Assembly (NCBI RefSeq): GCF_003482105.1
Contig: NZ_QULM01000006.1
Location: 62,001-126,000 of the forward strand
From: Coprococcus sp. OM04-5BH
GTDB taxonomy: Bacteria > Bacillota > Clostridia > Lachnospirales > Lachnospiraceae
Reading direction: 5' to 3'
DNA: 64,000 nt
Shown piece by piece: positions 17,770-26,564 of this stretch. A model generated the notes under the pieces. The model saw nothing but the letters and a program-made list of their open reading frames with translations. It searched no databases and was not told the DNA's origin. The position numbers were made by a program, and so were the translations under genes. Position 1 is the stretch's first letter. Each line of letters opens with the position of its first letter.

Positions 17770-17786
17770 AATTTGGATGTGATTTT

Positions 17787-18581
17787 ATGAGTAATATTTT
17801 TAGAGATTTCGATTTAAGCAATATGCTTGTTATACTCTTCCTGTTCAGCATGGGAAGCATGATAGGCTGGGTCATAGAGTTCTTCTTCAGAAGATTTTTC
17901 TCCCCGAATAATCCTAACCGCAAATGGATAAATCCCGGTTTCTTGATGGGACCATGGCTTCCGCTGTATGGAACAGGTCTTGTAATACTATGTTCCATTG
18001 CAAGTATCCGCATTACTGCCCTGGATGATCATCCCGTGATACAGAGTATTGTAACAGTTCTTATTATGACCGCTGCCATGACGGTGATCGAGTACATCGC
18101 AGGTCTCATATTCATAAAGGGTATGAACATCAAGCTGTGGGATTACAGTGACCGTCCCGGCAATATACAGGGTATCATATGTCCGCTGTTCACCTTCTTC
18201 TGGGGCGTTGTGGCTGCCATATATTACTTCTTCATACACCCACACATTATCAACTCACTTATATGGCTTGCAGGTCATCTTACCTTCTCATTCTTCATAG
18301 GCTTCTTCTATGGAATATTCGTGATTGACCTGGTAAATTCATTTAAGATAATGACAAAAGTCAAGAAATTCGCAGACGACTACAACTTAGTTGTAAGAAT
18401 AGAGGAGCTCAAAGCCCACATTGCTACAGCCCTTGATGAGGAGAAAGAGAAACGTCGTTTCCTACATCCTCTCCATAGCTTAAATGCTCTTTCTACAGCA
18501 TTTGAGAAAAGCAGTGAGAACTTCTCCATACAGAAGAAGATCAAGAAGGTTGCAAAAAAGCTTAAAGACGATATACAGTAA
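17787..18581 (+). CDS. CmpB-like (putative ABC-transporter type IV) multi-spanning membrane protein
   Basis: The 264-residue protein has about five or six hydrophobic spans, the first at residues 13-33 (MLVILFLFSMGSMIGWVIEF). Motifs NPGFLMGPWLPLYGTG and WDYSDRPGNIQGIICP are typical of the CmpB/PF06541 family found widely in Firmicutes and of unclear function. The C-terminal 60 residues are charged and cytosolic. It starts 63 bases after the previous gene with a weak GGATG site, and ends directly at a strong terminator. Confidence 0.8.
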   Translation: MSNIFRDFDLSNMLVILFLFSMGSMIGWVIEFFFRRFFSPNNPNRKWINPGFLMGPWLPLYGTGLVILCSIASIRITALDDHPVIQSIVTVLIMTAAMTVIEYIAGLIFIKGMNIKLWDYSDRPGNIQGIICPLFTFFWGVVAAIYYFFIHPHIINSLIWLAGHLTFSFFIGFFYGIFVIDLVNSFKIMTKVKKFADDYNLVVRIEELKAHIATALDEEKEKRRFLHPLHSLNALSTAFEKSSENFSIQKKIKKVAKKLKDDIQ

Positions 18582-18619
18582 AAAAAGGAACATGATCAAC
18601 CGATCATGTTCCTTTTTTT
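18581..18619. terminator. Strong bidirectional terminator
   Basis: AAGGAACATGATC pairs with GATCATGTTCCTT around AACC with A- and T-runs on either side. It serves the CmpB-like gene and, in the other direction, the DnaJ-like gene. Confidence 0.9.
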
Positions 18620-18652
18620 ATTTTATGTAATGATGTTTAATGGTTGCTGCTC

Positions 18653-19609
18653 CTATTTGCCGGATTCCAGTTCTCCTGACAGTACTCCATATTCCTTAAG
18701 TGCCTTAACCGCGTCTCTCGACAGCTTCTTAGGAACCTGTATCTGTACCGTAACGTACTGGTCACCTACGATGTTGTGGTTTCTTATATTGGCAACACCC
18801 TTACCCTTAAGCCTTATCTTGCTTCCCGACTGGGTACCTGCGGCAATCTTACACTTTACATTACCTGTAAGGGTGCTTACTATTGCCTCACCGCCAAGAA
18901 CTGCTGTGGTAAACGGTATGCTCACAGTTGTATACAAGTCATTTCCTTTTCTTTCAAAACCGGGCTTATCCTTTATATGGATCCTTAGCATCAGGTCTCC
19001 GTTTGGACCGCCATTCGCACCGGGATAACCTTTGCCCTCAAGACGTATACACTTGCCTTCCTCCATACCGGCAGGTATGTGGACATTAAGCGTCTGATTT
19101 TTACCGGAGCTGCTTAAGGTTATGTTCTTATCACAGCCAAGAACAGCCTCTTCAAATTCTATCGTAAGCTCTGACTCAATATTCCTTCCCTGTGAAGGAT
19201 AATTTCCACCGCCAAAGCCTCCTCCGAAGCCGCCAAAGCCGCCATCAAAACCGCCTCTTGCGCTACCTCTTCCACCGCCGCCGAAGAATGAACCGAATAT
19301 ACCTCCAAGTATATCATCCATATCTCCACCTTCAAAGTGAAAGCTTCCGCCTCCGAAAGGATTGCCACCTCCCTGTCCTGCATCGAATGCTGCATGACCA
19401 TACTGATCATATACTTTCTTTTTCTCCGGATCACTTAATATCTCGTAAGCCTCGGTAACTTCCTTAAACTTCTCTGCAGCCTGGGCATCACCGGGATTGG
19501 TGTCCGGGTGATACTTCTTCGCAAGGACTCTGTATGCCTTCTTTATCTCTGCCTCGGAAGCATTTCTTGAAATCCCAAGAACCTCATAGCAATCTTTTTT
19601 TTCTGCCAT
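18653..19609 (-). CDS. DnaJ-family co-chaperone without zinc finger (CbpA-like)
   Basis: The 318-residue protein stimulates Hsp70 ATP hydrolysis through a J-domain. Residues 1-70 contain [20 protein letters not shown] and the HPD motif in [10 protein letters not shown] Gly/Phe-rich linker follows (about 80-140), then the two beta-barrel client-binding domains ([37 protein letters not shown]). The four CxxCxGxG repeats of DnaJ are missing, so it is a type II, CbpA-like protein. The ATG ([12 protein letters not shown]) is chosen over a GTG three codons upstream. It has its own promoter. Confidence 0.92.
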   Translation of the reverse strand: MAEKKDCYEVLGISRNASEAEIKKAYRVLAKKYHPDTNPGDAQAAEKFKEVTEAYEILSDPEKKKVYDQYGHAAFDAGQGGGNPFGGGSFHFEGGDMDDILGGIFGSFFGGGGRGSARGGFDGGFGGFGGGFGGGNYPSQGRNIESELTIEFEEAVLGCDKNITLSSSGKNQTLNVHIPAGMEEGKCIRLEGKGYPGANGGPNGDLMLRIHIKDKPGFERKGNDLYTTVSIPFTTAVLGGEAIVSTLTGNVKCKIAAGTQSGSKIRLKGKGVANIRNHNIVGDQYVTVQIQVPKKLSRDAVKALKEYGVLSGELESGK

Positions 19610-19633
19610 CTGCGTCACTTCCTACTATTTATT

Positions 19634-19661
19634 AATCTATCACTGAAATTTTTATTGTCAA
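19634..19661 (-). promoter_or_regulatory. Promoter of the DnaJ-like gene
   Basis: A perfect TTGACA lies 16 bases from TAGATT on the minus strand, 25 bases before the start codon. No CIRCE is seen here. Confidence 0.6.
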
Positions 19662-19706
19662 AAAAGCCACTGCATACTATCACAGACCTGTTGCAGCAAA
19701 AATATT

Positions 19707-19740
19707 AAAAGGAGCCTCCTGCAAGTGCCGGAAGCTCCTT
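19707..19740 (-). terminator. Terminator of the Hsp20 gene
   Basis: AAGGAGCTTCC pairs with GGAGGCTCCTT (minus strand, one mismatch), followed by TTAATATTTTT. It lies about 150 bases past the hsp20 stop; the stretch between holds no gene. Confidence 0.7.
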
Positions 19741-19891
19741 CTATCTTCGGATATTCCCACGCCTTAGCATGTTCAATCCTTTATATTATAAAGCTTATTG
19801 AAAAATAAGCAATGATTTTATTCACTTTACTTATTATCCAAATTATATACACCGACTCCGGGCAGCCATCAAATAACTGTTTTCATCATGA

Positions 19892-20449
19892 TTACTCAAT
19901 AGCAATGTACTTGTCAGTCTCAGGCTTTTCCTTCTTCTCAGGCTTAGGAATGCTAAGAACAAGGACGCCGTTCTTAAATGCAGCCTTGATATCCTCCTGC
20001 TCCACTTCCTCACCTACATAGAAGGTTCTCTGGCAGCTTCCTGAAAATCTTTCCTTGCAGATGTATTTGAATGAAGGCTTCTGTGCCGGCTTTTCTGCAG
20101 TTTTCTCATCAACCGCCTTCTCGCCGGAAGCTTCTTTCTTTTCACCATCCTGGCTTTCCTTATTACTCTCTGTTTCCTTGGTTGCTGTTACTGTAAGGTA
20201 GCCCTTGTCCAGCTTGATAGCAATTTCGTTCTTCTCATATCCGGGAAGATCCATCATAAGCTCATAGCCATTCTCATCTTCCTTAATATCTGTCTTCATA
20301 AGACTCTTAGATGTATGTCCGTATGCCTTTTTCTCAGGCTTCTTTGCTTCTCTTTCAGGGTAGTATGGATATCCTGCCCAAGACTCCTCAAAAAATGGAT
20401 CATTAAAAAATGTGTCGAATAAATCATTGTTTCTTGTTGTTAATAACAT
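19892..20449 (-). CDS. Hsp20/alpha-crystallin family small heat shock protein
   Basis: The 185-residue chaperone holds unfolded proteins in a refoldable state. The alpha-crystallin domain is split: KTDIKEDENGYELMMDLPGYEKNEI and GYLTVTATKE form its first part, and FSGSCQRTFYVGEEVEQEDIKAAFKNGVLVLSIPK the second, which ends with the usual A.(x)nGVL motif. Between them is a charged, Lys/Glu-rich insertion of about 40 residues (NKESQDGEKKEASGEKAV...), longer than usual. Regulation by HrcA is indicated by a perfect CIRCE upstream. RBS AAAGGAGAG. Confidence 0.93.
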   Translation of the reverse strand: MLLTTRNNDLFDTFFNDPFFEESWAGYPYYPEREAKKPEKKAYGHTSKSLMKTDIKEDENGYELMMDLPGYEKNEIAIKLDKGYLTVTATKETESNKESQDGEKKEASGEKAVDEKTAEKPAQKPSFKYICKERFSGSCQRTFYVGEEVEQEDIKAAFKNGVLVLSIPKPEKKEKPETDKYIAIE

Positions 20450-20581
20450 AAGTCATCTCTCCTTTTCCATACAGGCAACGTGCCCCACAAAGGTACGTTA
20501 CATACAATATATTAAGCAGATCAGCTACGGAACCATCATACATTGATGTTGCTGATATGTTGTTTTCCTTTTGACAATTAT

Positions 20582-20610
20582 GTTATAGCACTTCTATTAG
20601 CACTCGTCAA
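20582..20610 (-). promoter_or_regulatory. Promoter of hsp20
   Basis: TTGACG and TATAAC are 17 bases apart on the minus strand. The -35 box lies in the spacer of the CIRCE operator, so bound HrcA would occlude RNA polymerase. Confidence 0.85.
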
Positions 20611-20623
20611 TAGTGAGTGCTAA
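20597..20623. promoter_or_regulatory. CIRCE operator (HrcA site)
   Basis: TTAGCACTC-N9-GAGTGCTAA, a perfect match to the CIRCE consensus, sits about 150 bases upstream of hsp20. HrcA binding is established for this element; hrcA itself is not in the window. Confidence 0.97.
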
Positions 20624-20651
20624 TAATTTTTGTGAAAATTCTGTGAACTAC

Positions 20652-20681
20652 AAAAGGCACCATTCTGTCATGGTGCCTTTT
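20652..20681 (-). terminator. Terminator after the alanine symporter gene
   Basis: AAAAGGCACCA pairs with TGGTGCCTTTT around TTCTGTCA. It separates the symporter gene from the hsp20 promoter. Confidence 0.8.
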
Positions 20682-20762
20682 ATTTCAACTTGAAGTTAAA
20701 CTTCAGCTTTGATATTAACTTTATTTTAGTACTTTAGTACCAGCTTTGGTTGGTGCCAGCTT

Positions 20763-22481
20763 TTATTTTGACTTCTCCGCCTTCAATATAGGCTGGAAAT
20801 CATTTACCTCCTTTGCGATAACACCACTTAAGGCAAGGAGACAGATAAGATTAGGTATCGCCATCAAAGCATTTGCCACATCTGAGAAGTTCCATACTAT
20901 ATCAAGTGTCATGGTTGCTCCGATATAGACCACAAGGGAGAATATTATTCTGTATATCATATTGAATTTATGGGTCTTGAATATATACTCAAAGGCTTTT
21001 TCGCCATGGTACTCCCATCCCAGGATAGTTGAAAATGCAAATAACACAATACCGATACTTACCAACCATCCGCCAGCCTTTCCTATAGCCGACTCAAAAG
21101 ATAGTATTGTAAGAGCTGCACCCTTTACAACAGTTGTTGCAGCATATACACCATCATCACTGAATGTATAATGATTACCTTCTCCGTCTGTCCATGTTCC
21201 CGACACATCCCCTGCTACAGCAAGGCATTCACCGACATTAAGCTTTTCTGTGGCGTCCACTGAATCTGTAATATTAAGATCCTTCTCCGGCACCATGGTA
21301 AGCTCTGTGACCGTATCTGCCTTTGTATCTTTTATGGTAAGAACCGTGCCATCTTCATTAAATTCATAGGAATATTCCGCTGAGCAGTCCTTATCATCGG
21401 TGTCCGTTGCCTGAACCGATATTACGCTGTCTGTAACCGTATATGTACCTTCCACGCCGTTCTGATTTGCCCCAAGCATTCCTGATGACGCAATGCAAAG
21501 ACCTGTAATTGTACACACAACTATTGTATCCCAGAAGGTACCGGTCATGTTGATATATCCCTGACGTACAGGATTATCCGTTTTTGCTGCAGCCGCTGTG
21601 ATGGCTGCCGAACCCATACCTGCTTCATTTGAAAATACTCCTCTGGCTACACCAAACCTCATGGCATTCATGAGCGCTGCTGTTATTGTTCCACAGAGAC
21701 CACCGCCTACTGCCTTGACGTTAAATGCCATCTTAAATATCATGGCAACACCATCAGGAACATTTCTATAATTTATAATTATTACCACGAGACCAGCAAT
21801 AACGTAGAAGATTGCCATAACAGGAACAACTACTGAAGAAACCTTTGATATGGTCTTGATACCGCCTACTATGATAAGCAGTGCAAGAACTGTCAATACA
21901 ATACCAACCGCCTTCACTGAAGCTCCAAAGGTATCATTTAATGACTCTGCAATGGAATTTGCCTGGGTCATATTACCTATACCGAAGGACGCTATCACTG
22001 CAAATAAAGCAAAGAGCCAGCCGAGAACCGCTCCCACCCTTTTATGCTTAAAACCTTTCTTCATGGTGTACATTGGACCGCCGGACATTTCGCCCTTTTC
22101 ATTTACCTCTCTATACTTAATGGCAAGCATACACTCCGAGAACTTTGATGTAAGTCCAAATAATGCCGAAATCCACATCCACACCAGGGCACCGGGACCA
22201 CCTGATACCATAGCTGTGGCAACACCTACTATATTACCGGTTCCTATTGTTGCCGCCAGCGCTGTTGTAAGTGCTGAAAATGGTGATATATCACCGGTTC
22301 CTTTATCTTTCTTTCGTGCTTCCTTTGACAATGTGCTCTTAATGGCATAGCCAAGGTTTCTCCATGGCAGGAATTTAAGACGTATAGTCAGGAATATACC
22401 TGTTCCCACAAGAAGAATAAGCATTACCGGACCCCATACGAAATCATCCACTGCCGAAATAATTGCTCCGAGTCTCTCCAT
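20763..22481 (-). CDS. Sodium:alanine symporter (AGCS family) with inserted extracellular domain
   Basis: An amino-acid:cation symporter of the AGCS family with about 11 membrane spans. Signature segments are TALAATIGTGNIVGVATAM, GGPMYTMKKG and FGVARGVFSNEAGMGSAAIT. Usual members have about 450-480 residues; this one has 572 because about 110 residues are inserted after CTITGLCIASSGM, before the next membrane segment. The insert (GVEGTYTVTDSVISV... GTWTDGEGNHYTFSDDGVY) is polar and resembles small lipocalin-like strands. The start (MERLGAIISAVDDFVW) is chosen for GAGGAGAGA just upstream; the open frame extends further but without a site. Substrate is probably alanine, glycine or similar. Confidence 0.9.
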   Translation of the reverse strand: MERLGAIISAVDDFVWGPVMLILLVGTGIFLTIRLKFLPWRNLGYAIKSTLSKEARKKDKGTGDISPFSALTTALAATIGTGNIVGVATAMVSGGPGALVWMWISALFGLTSKFSECMLAIKYREVNEKGEMSGGPMYTMKKGFKHKRVGAVLGWLFALFAVIASFGIGNMTQANSIAESLNDTFGASVKAVGIVLTVLALLIIVGGIKTISKVSSVVVPVMAIFYVIAGLVVIIINYRNVPDGVAMIFKMAFNVKAVGGGLCGTITAALMNAMRFGVARGVFSNEAGMGSAAITAAAAKTDNPVRQGYINMTGTFWDTIVVCTITGLCIASSGMLGANQNGVEGTYTVTDSVISVQATDTDDKDCSAEYSYEFNEDGTVLTIKDTKADTVTELTMVPEKDLNITDSVDATEKLNVGECLAVAGDVSGTWTDGEGNHYTFSDDGVYAATTVVKGAALTILSFESAIGKAGGWLVSIGIVLFAFSTILGWEYHGEKAFEYIFKTHKFNMIYRIIFSLVVYIGATMTLDIVWNFSDVANALMAIPNLICLLALSGVIAKEVNDFQPILKAEKSK

Positions 22482-22497
22482 ATCATTCTCTCCTCTC

Positions 22498-22535
22498 AAA
22501 AAAAAATAGAGGCACACGCAACAAGCGTATGCCTC
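22498..22535 (-). terminator. Terminator-like hairpin in the leader of the symporter gene
   Basis: GAGGCATACGC pairs with GCGTGTGCCTC around TTGTT (one mismatch), then nine Us (minus strand), ending directly before the ribosome binding site. No minus-strand gene lies close upstream, so it appears to act on the symporter's own message, as an attenuator or 5' stabiliser. Confidence 0.6.
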
Positions 22536-22588
22536 CATTGACATTCATAGGCATTATAATATATATTTTTTCTCATTTTGTCAATATG

Positions 22589-22660
22589 CCACTTAATATT
22601 AATATGTTAGTACACCACTTAATTTAATATGTTAGTATTGCCATCCTGACATTAACATAT
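22589..22660. repeat. Direct and inverted repeats of a TATGTTA motif
   Basis: CCACTTAAT..TTAATATGTTAGTA occurs twice head to tail (22589-22612, 22615-22637), with a reverse copy TAACATAT at 22653-22660. They sit between the divergent symporter and trmO genes and may be protein binding sites. The rest of the 320-base intergenic stretch holds only the promoters. Confidence 0.5.
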
Positions 22661-22701
22661 GTCTAGGAACATACATACGCTATGATTCCCCCAACATGTA
22701 T

Positions 22702-22730
22702 TTCACTGATTTCATTATTTCTGTTATAAT
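22702..22730 (+). promoter_or_regulatory. Probable promoter of trmO
   Basis: TTCACT and a perfect TATAAT are 17 bases apart. Transcription would begin near 22737, which makes the ATG at 22739 leaderless and supports the later start. Confidence 0.6.
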
Positions 22731-22804
22731 TCTTTTATATGAAGAACGCACTGCCCAAAGTATGCTCTTCATTAAAACAATACTTAGGAAACGGTACATT
22801 TATT

Positions 22805-23536
22805 ATGGATATAATTGGATTTATACATACAGATTTTATTGAAAAGTTTGGCATTCCAAGACAGAGTGGTCTGATACCGGAGCTTACCGGAGTTATTGAG
22901 TTCCTGCCGGAATACAGGCAGCCCGAAGCCTTCAAGGGACTGCAGGACTTCTCACACATCTGGATATTATGGGAATTTAACAGAGCCAAAAAGGATCATT
23001 GGAGTGCAACGGTTAAGCCGCCAAAGCTTGGGGGAAATACAAGAATGGGAGTATTCGCCACCAGATCCCCTTTCAGGCCTAACAATATAGGTCTGTCGTC
23101 TGTACGACTTGAAAGGATTGAGTATACTGAGGAGCATGGACCATTGCTCTATGTATCGGGGATAGATATGTTGGATGGCACTCCAATATTGGATATCAAG
23201 CCCTACATCCCTTACAGCGACTGCCACCCTGACGCAACAGGAGGCTTCACGGAGAGTATAGACCAGACTCCCCTTGAGGTAATATTTGCAGATGAACCAT
23301 CGCTTCAAAAAATCCTTTCCCATCTGGGAGCTGACAAAAAGTCTGCCCTGACAGCACTTCTGGCAGGAGACCCGAGACCGGGATATCAGAACGATCCGGA
23401 CAGGGTGTACGGAGTTGCATTTGCAGGGTATAACTTCCGTTTCACTGTAAGGGAAAAAGTGCTCACAGTCATATCCATAGAGATTCTATCTCCGGAACAT
23501 ACAGCCGGCTGCCGAAGCAAGGATAATAAGAAATAA
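22805..23536 (+). CDS. trmO: tRNA (t6A37)-N6-methyltransferase TrmO family
   Basis: TrmO (YaeB/UPF0066) methylates N6-threonylcarbamoyladenosine 37 of tRNAs. The 243-residue form starts MDIIGFIHTDFIEKFGIPRQ, which matches the family N-terminus. WILWEFN, FATRSPFRPNNIGLSSVRL and LDIKPYIPYSDC are the diagnostic motifs. A frame-extending ATG 22 codons earlier lies at the predicted transcription start and has no ribosome binding site, so it was not used. The last 51 bases overlap the convergent neighbour. Confidence 0.9.
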   Translation: MDIIGFIHTDFIEKFGIPRQSGLIPELTGVIEFLPEYRQPEAFKGLQDFSHIWILWEFNRAKKDHWSATVKPPKLGGNTRMGVFATRSPFRPNNIGLSSVRLERIEYTEEHGPLLYVSGIDMLDGTPILDIKPYIPYSDCHPDATGGFTESIDQTPLEVIFADEPSLQKILSHLGADKKSALTALLAGDPRPGYQNDPDRVYGVAFAGYNFRFTVREKVLTVISIEILSPEHTAGCRSKDNKK

Positions 23537-24274
23537 GTATTCTATTCTTATTATGATAAGCCTCTCTTTATCTACTGCCCTGTCAATGGCGGTCCGGTCC
23601 ACAGGCACATACCCTGCTGCCGAAATCCTGTCCATTGTCTTGCCGTCGATATTCTGCTTATCTATGTAAATAAGAATATTGTAACTGTCAACACCCGTAT
23701 CCATCATGCCGGCATTGTCATCTGATGTACCGGCAGATTTGCTACTTCCGGTACTTTTATCACCTGTACTTTCATCGCTGAAATCGTACACCGCATAAAG
23801 GGCTGCCTCTTCATCAGGAAGGGATGACTCGGCGAATATCTTTATGTCGCTATTCGTTGTGATACGTACCTGCCCATTCTCTATGCTGCAATACTCCGCC
23901 AGCTCCTTCACCGCCTTGTCATTGGCATAGTACACGGTCATTGCACTGCCGTTACTGATATTGTACCTGTCTCTCATATATTCCCTTGACACATACTTCA
24001 CAGGAAAGCTGAAATCATGCTGCCTTACGGTCACTGAGAGCCGGTCTTCCTTATAAAGGGTAAAGCATGTGACCTCAGAAAGCTCCGAAAGCTTCTGTAG
24101 TCCGTTTCTTGAGGTATCACCGCTCACCACACACTCCATGCTATGGGACAGGATCTTCACCAGACTCCCCCCATACATGCATATCCTTACAGCACAGACA
24201 ACGATCACAACTATCAGTATCAGCCTTATCTTCTCACTATCATTCTGTTTTATTTTCTTCAGATATCTTCTCAT
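23486..24274 (-). CDS. Membrane protein with two terminal membrane segments, unknown
   Basis: I do not recognise a family. The 262-residue protein has a hydrophobic segment at about 18-33 (LILIVVIVVCAVRICMYG) and another near the C-terminus (IRIEYLFLIILASAAGC), with about 200 residues between them that should lie outside the cell, including a Ser/Thr/Asp-rich loop around 180. It starts inside the end of the preceding gene (35-base overlap) behind GAGAAGA, so the two are probably coupled. It ends the lipoprotein/ABC operon and overlaps trmO by 51 bases, tail to tail. Confidence 0.7.
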   Translation of the reverse strand: MRRYLKKIKQNDSEKIRLILIVVIVVCAVRICMYGGSLVKILSHSMECVVSGDTSRNGLQKLSELSEVTCFTLYKEDRLSVTVRQHDFSFPVKYVSREYMRDRYNISNGSAMTVYYANDKAVKELAEYCSIENGQVRITTNSDIKIFAESSLPDEEAALYAVYDFSDESTGDKSTGSSKSAGTSDDNAGMMDTGVDSYNILIYIDKQNIDGKTMDRISAAGYVPVDRTAIDRAVDKERLIIIRIEYLFLIILASAAGCMFRR

Positions 24275-25847
24275 AGCTGTCTTCTCTGTTTTCTATCTCG
24301 GCAACCTTTTTGTTTATGACGCATTTCCCGATGATAATGCCTCCCAATACAAGGAATATGCCTATTATGATCACCATTATGATCCACCACTGGGATGTGT
24401 CCGCAGGCTTTTCTGCGGTTGTCGTTGTCTGGGTAAATGGTGACATTATATTTGTCTCAAATTCCATTTCGTAAGTATACTCTGTTCCGTTGGTGTCCTC
24501 ATAACAGCAGGTTATGGTGCCTGAGGTGTAACCGTACAGATTGCCGGTGGAAAGGCCTCCTATACTCACATCAACACTGCCATTTCCCACGGCACCGGCT
24601 TCAATGGCACCTATAAAGAGGGTTCCTGCCGGTTCAACACCGTCAGCTTCAAGTATTGCCCTCACGTTGTATACAGGCGTATTCCCCAGATTTATGGCAT
24701 TGAGATTTACGGTAACCTTATCCCCGACCTCAACCTCTGCCGGGAAATTAACCGGGTCAAATGTTACATCAAGGGGCTGTTCTATACTGATCTTGGCATT
24801 TCCTGCACTGGTGAAGGCAGTGCCCTTGTCATCAGCGTAGTCCATGGCAAGGGCCAGATTGTACTGGCCGCTGGCAAGCTTCTTACTGTAGGAATATTCA
24901 TATGTTACAACATAGGTATCCCCAACATTTAACTTGTCCACGAACACCGTATCAGAAGGGCTCTCAAGCTGCAATCCTTCAACAGTATCGCTTACCGAAA
25001 CCGTAAGATTTCTGACATTTTCAGATTTGCTGGAGTTGTATATGGTGATGTTTACCTTTAGCTTATTCTCCCCGGTGGACTCAGTCTTATATTCCTTGAC
25101 CAGCACCTTAGGGGCAAATGTTATCTCTGTAGTAGGCTCGTCTGCAGGCACATCATCACTGCTTCCTGTGTCAGGCTCCTTACCGTCTGTTATTACCACA
25201 TAAAGTGTGTATGTGTCCTCAACCTTATTGCCCTTGCTGTCATATCCTGCCACCTTCACATCCACCGGATAGGTTCCGTTTATCCTGTCATTGTTCAGAC
25301 TGAGATCATACTGCACCAGATATGCTTTGTTCTTTTTGTTGGAATTATTTATATTCCAGTCCTTTAAGGTTACATCCTTTCTGTAGTTCTTATAGACAAA
25401 TGGGGAACCGGCAGTATCTCCAAGCTGTACCGCTGTGCTTATCTTATTATCCTTTATGTCTCCTGTGGCTGTAACCGGTATAACAATACTTGCCTTTCCC
25501 TCTGAACATTCCGGCATATAGCCCTCCGAATAGGTCTTGCTCATTCCGGGATACAGATTTTCATTGTCGATATTGAACTCGACTGCGGATACAGACTCCG
25601 GATCCTTTACCGGCTCCGTGGAAGGTTCCTTGTCCGGCTCCTTAGCCTGTTCGGTGGTTGGCTCTGTGGTATCTGCCTTATCCTTGTTATTATCCGGAGA
25701 TATCTGGTCTCCCTCGCTGTCGGTCTCATTTAATGGAGCACCAAGTCCTATGGCATGTACATACAATCCGCGGGAATTTACCACAAGCATACATATTATG
25801 CTGCATAATAAAATCAGGTATTTTCTTTTATTCTTATTCATATCCAT
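24240..25847 (-). CDS. Large secreted, C-terminally anchored protein with CARDB-like domains
   Basis: The 535-residue protein has an N-terminal signal peptide (KRKYLILLCSIICMLVVN), a Thr/Glu/Pro-rich linker (DTTEPTTEQAKEPDKEP), then several beta-sandwich modules. One holds KLKVNITIYNSSKSENVRNLTVSV, and another GDKVTVNLNAINLGNTPVYNVRAIL, typical of CARDB/COG1361-type surface proteins. A C-terminal membrane segment (WWIIMVIIIGIFLVLGGIII) and a charged tail anchor it. No sortase motif is seen. It follows the ABC ATPase by nine bases and is probably an extracellular part of the same system. The second ATG (codon 3) may be the true start. Confidence 0.75.
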   Translation of the reverse strand: MDMNKNKRKYLILLCSIICMLVVNSRGLYVHAIGLGAPLNETDSEGDQISPDNNKDKADTTEPTTEQAKEPDKEPSTEPVKDPESVSAVEFNIDNENLYPGMSKTYSEGYMPECSEGKASIVIPVTATGDIKDNKISTAVQLGDTAGSPFVYKNYRKDVTLKDWNINNSNKKNKAYLVQYDLSLNNDRINGTYPVDVKVAGYDSKGNKVEDTYTLYVVITDGKEPDTGSSDDVPADEPTTEITFAPKVLVKEYKTESTGENKLKVNITIYNSSKSENVRNLTVSVSDTVEGLQLESPSDTVFVDKLNVGDTYVVTYEYSYSKKLASGQYNLALAMDYADDKGTAFTSAGNAKISIEQPLDVTFDPVNFPAEVEVGDKVTVNLNAINLGNTPVYNVRAILEADGVEPAGTLFIGAIEAGAVGNGSVDVSIGGLSTGNLYGYTSGTITCCYEDTNGTEYTYEMEFETNIMSPFTQTTTTAEKPADTSQWWIIMVIIIGIFLVLGGIIIGKCVINKKVAEIENREDSYEKISEENKTE

Positions 25848-25856
25848 CTCTTCCTT

Positions 25857-26564
25857 TTATCGAAAAATATGCATTTCACTGCATGGTACGGCTTTGTTCT
25901 TTCCGGGTACAGATACCGGAGGCACCCCGATCTCCATCTCATACACCCTGTCACACAGCTCTTCTATATCCACTGCATTATGGCTGGCAAGAAGTATTGC
26001 CTTTCCCTGATCTCTCAGATCAAGGATCAGCTTTCTCATCTTAAGTACTGTATTCTTGTCAAGTCCGTTAAAGGGCTCGTCAAGTATCAGTACATCCGGA
26101 TTCTCCATGATTGCCTGGGCAATCCCAAGTCTCTGTCTCATACCAAGAGAATATTTGGATACGGGCTTTCTCATGTCCGGATCAAGTCCCACCTTAGCGA
26201 TGGATGCCCTTATCTCCTGACGCCCTACCCTGGATCTCAGGTCTGCCAGTATCTTGAGATTTTTATAACCGCTTACATTTGGCAGAAAGCCCGGTGTCTC
26301 AATTATCATGCCGAGGCTTTCCGGAAAATCCTCGTCCTTTCCTATCTCAGCACCATTCACATATACCTTTCCCTTATCCTGCCTCATGAAGCCGCATATA
26401 CATTTCATCAGCACGGTCTTGCCGCTTCCGTTATTTCCCACAACCCCATGTATGGAGCCCGGGGGAATATTTATGTTCACGTCATTTAACACCCTGTCCC
26501 TGCCAAAGGATTTAAAGAGATGTTCCACTACTATCCCTTCTTTTTTGTTATCATCAGATGTCAT
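25857..26564 (-). CDS. ABC transporter ATP-binding protein
   Basis: The 235-residue ATPase energises the adjacent membrane proteins. Walker A is GNNGSGKT at 43-50, the signature SLGMRQRLG is near 138, Walker B is VLILDEP near 156, and the switch histidine follows in LLASHNAVD. After the usual fold the protein has an odd proline-rich tail (PPVSVPGKN). It overlaps the upstream permease gene by 11 bases and is translated from a GGAGG site. ABC-2-type exporters have this organisation. Confidence 0.92.
   Translation of the reverse strand: MTSDDNKKEGIVVEHLFKSFGRDRVLNDVNINIPPGSIHGVVGNNGSGKTVLMKCICGFMRQDKGKVYVNGAEIGKDEDFPESLGMIIETPGFLPNVSGYKNLKILADLRSRVGRQEIRASIAKVGLDPDMRKPVSKYSLGMRQRLGIAQAIMENPDVLILDEPFNGLDKNTVLKMRKLILDLRDQGKAILLASHNAVDIEELCDRVYEMEIGVPPVSVPGKNKAVPCSEMHIFR

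Noticed and set aside
22739..22804. Earlier ATG of trmO
   Set aside because: It sits at the predicted transcription start with no ribosome binding site, and the family N-terminus begins at the later ATG.
24240..24274. Frameshift fusing the CARDB-like protein to the downstream membrane protein
   Set aside because: Each has its own membrane segments and a ribosome binding site; a 35-base overlap is a normal coupling arrangement.
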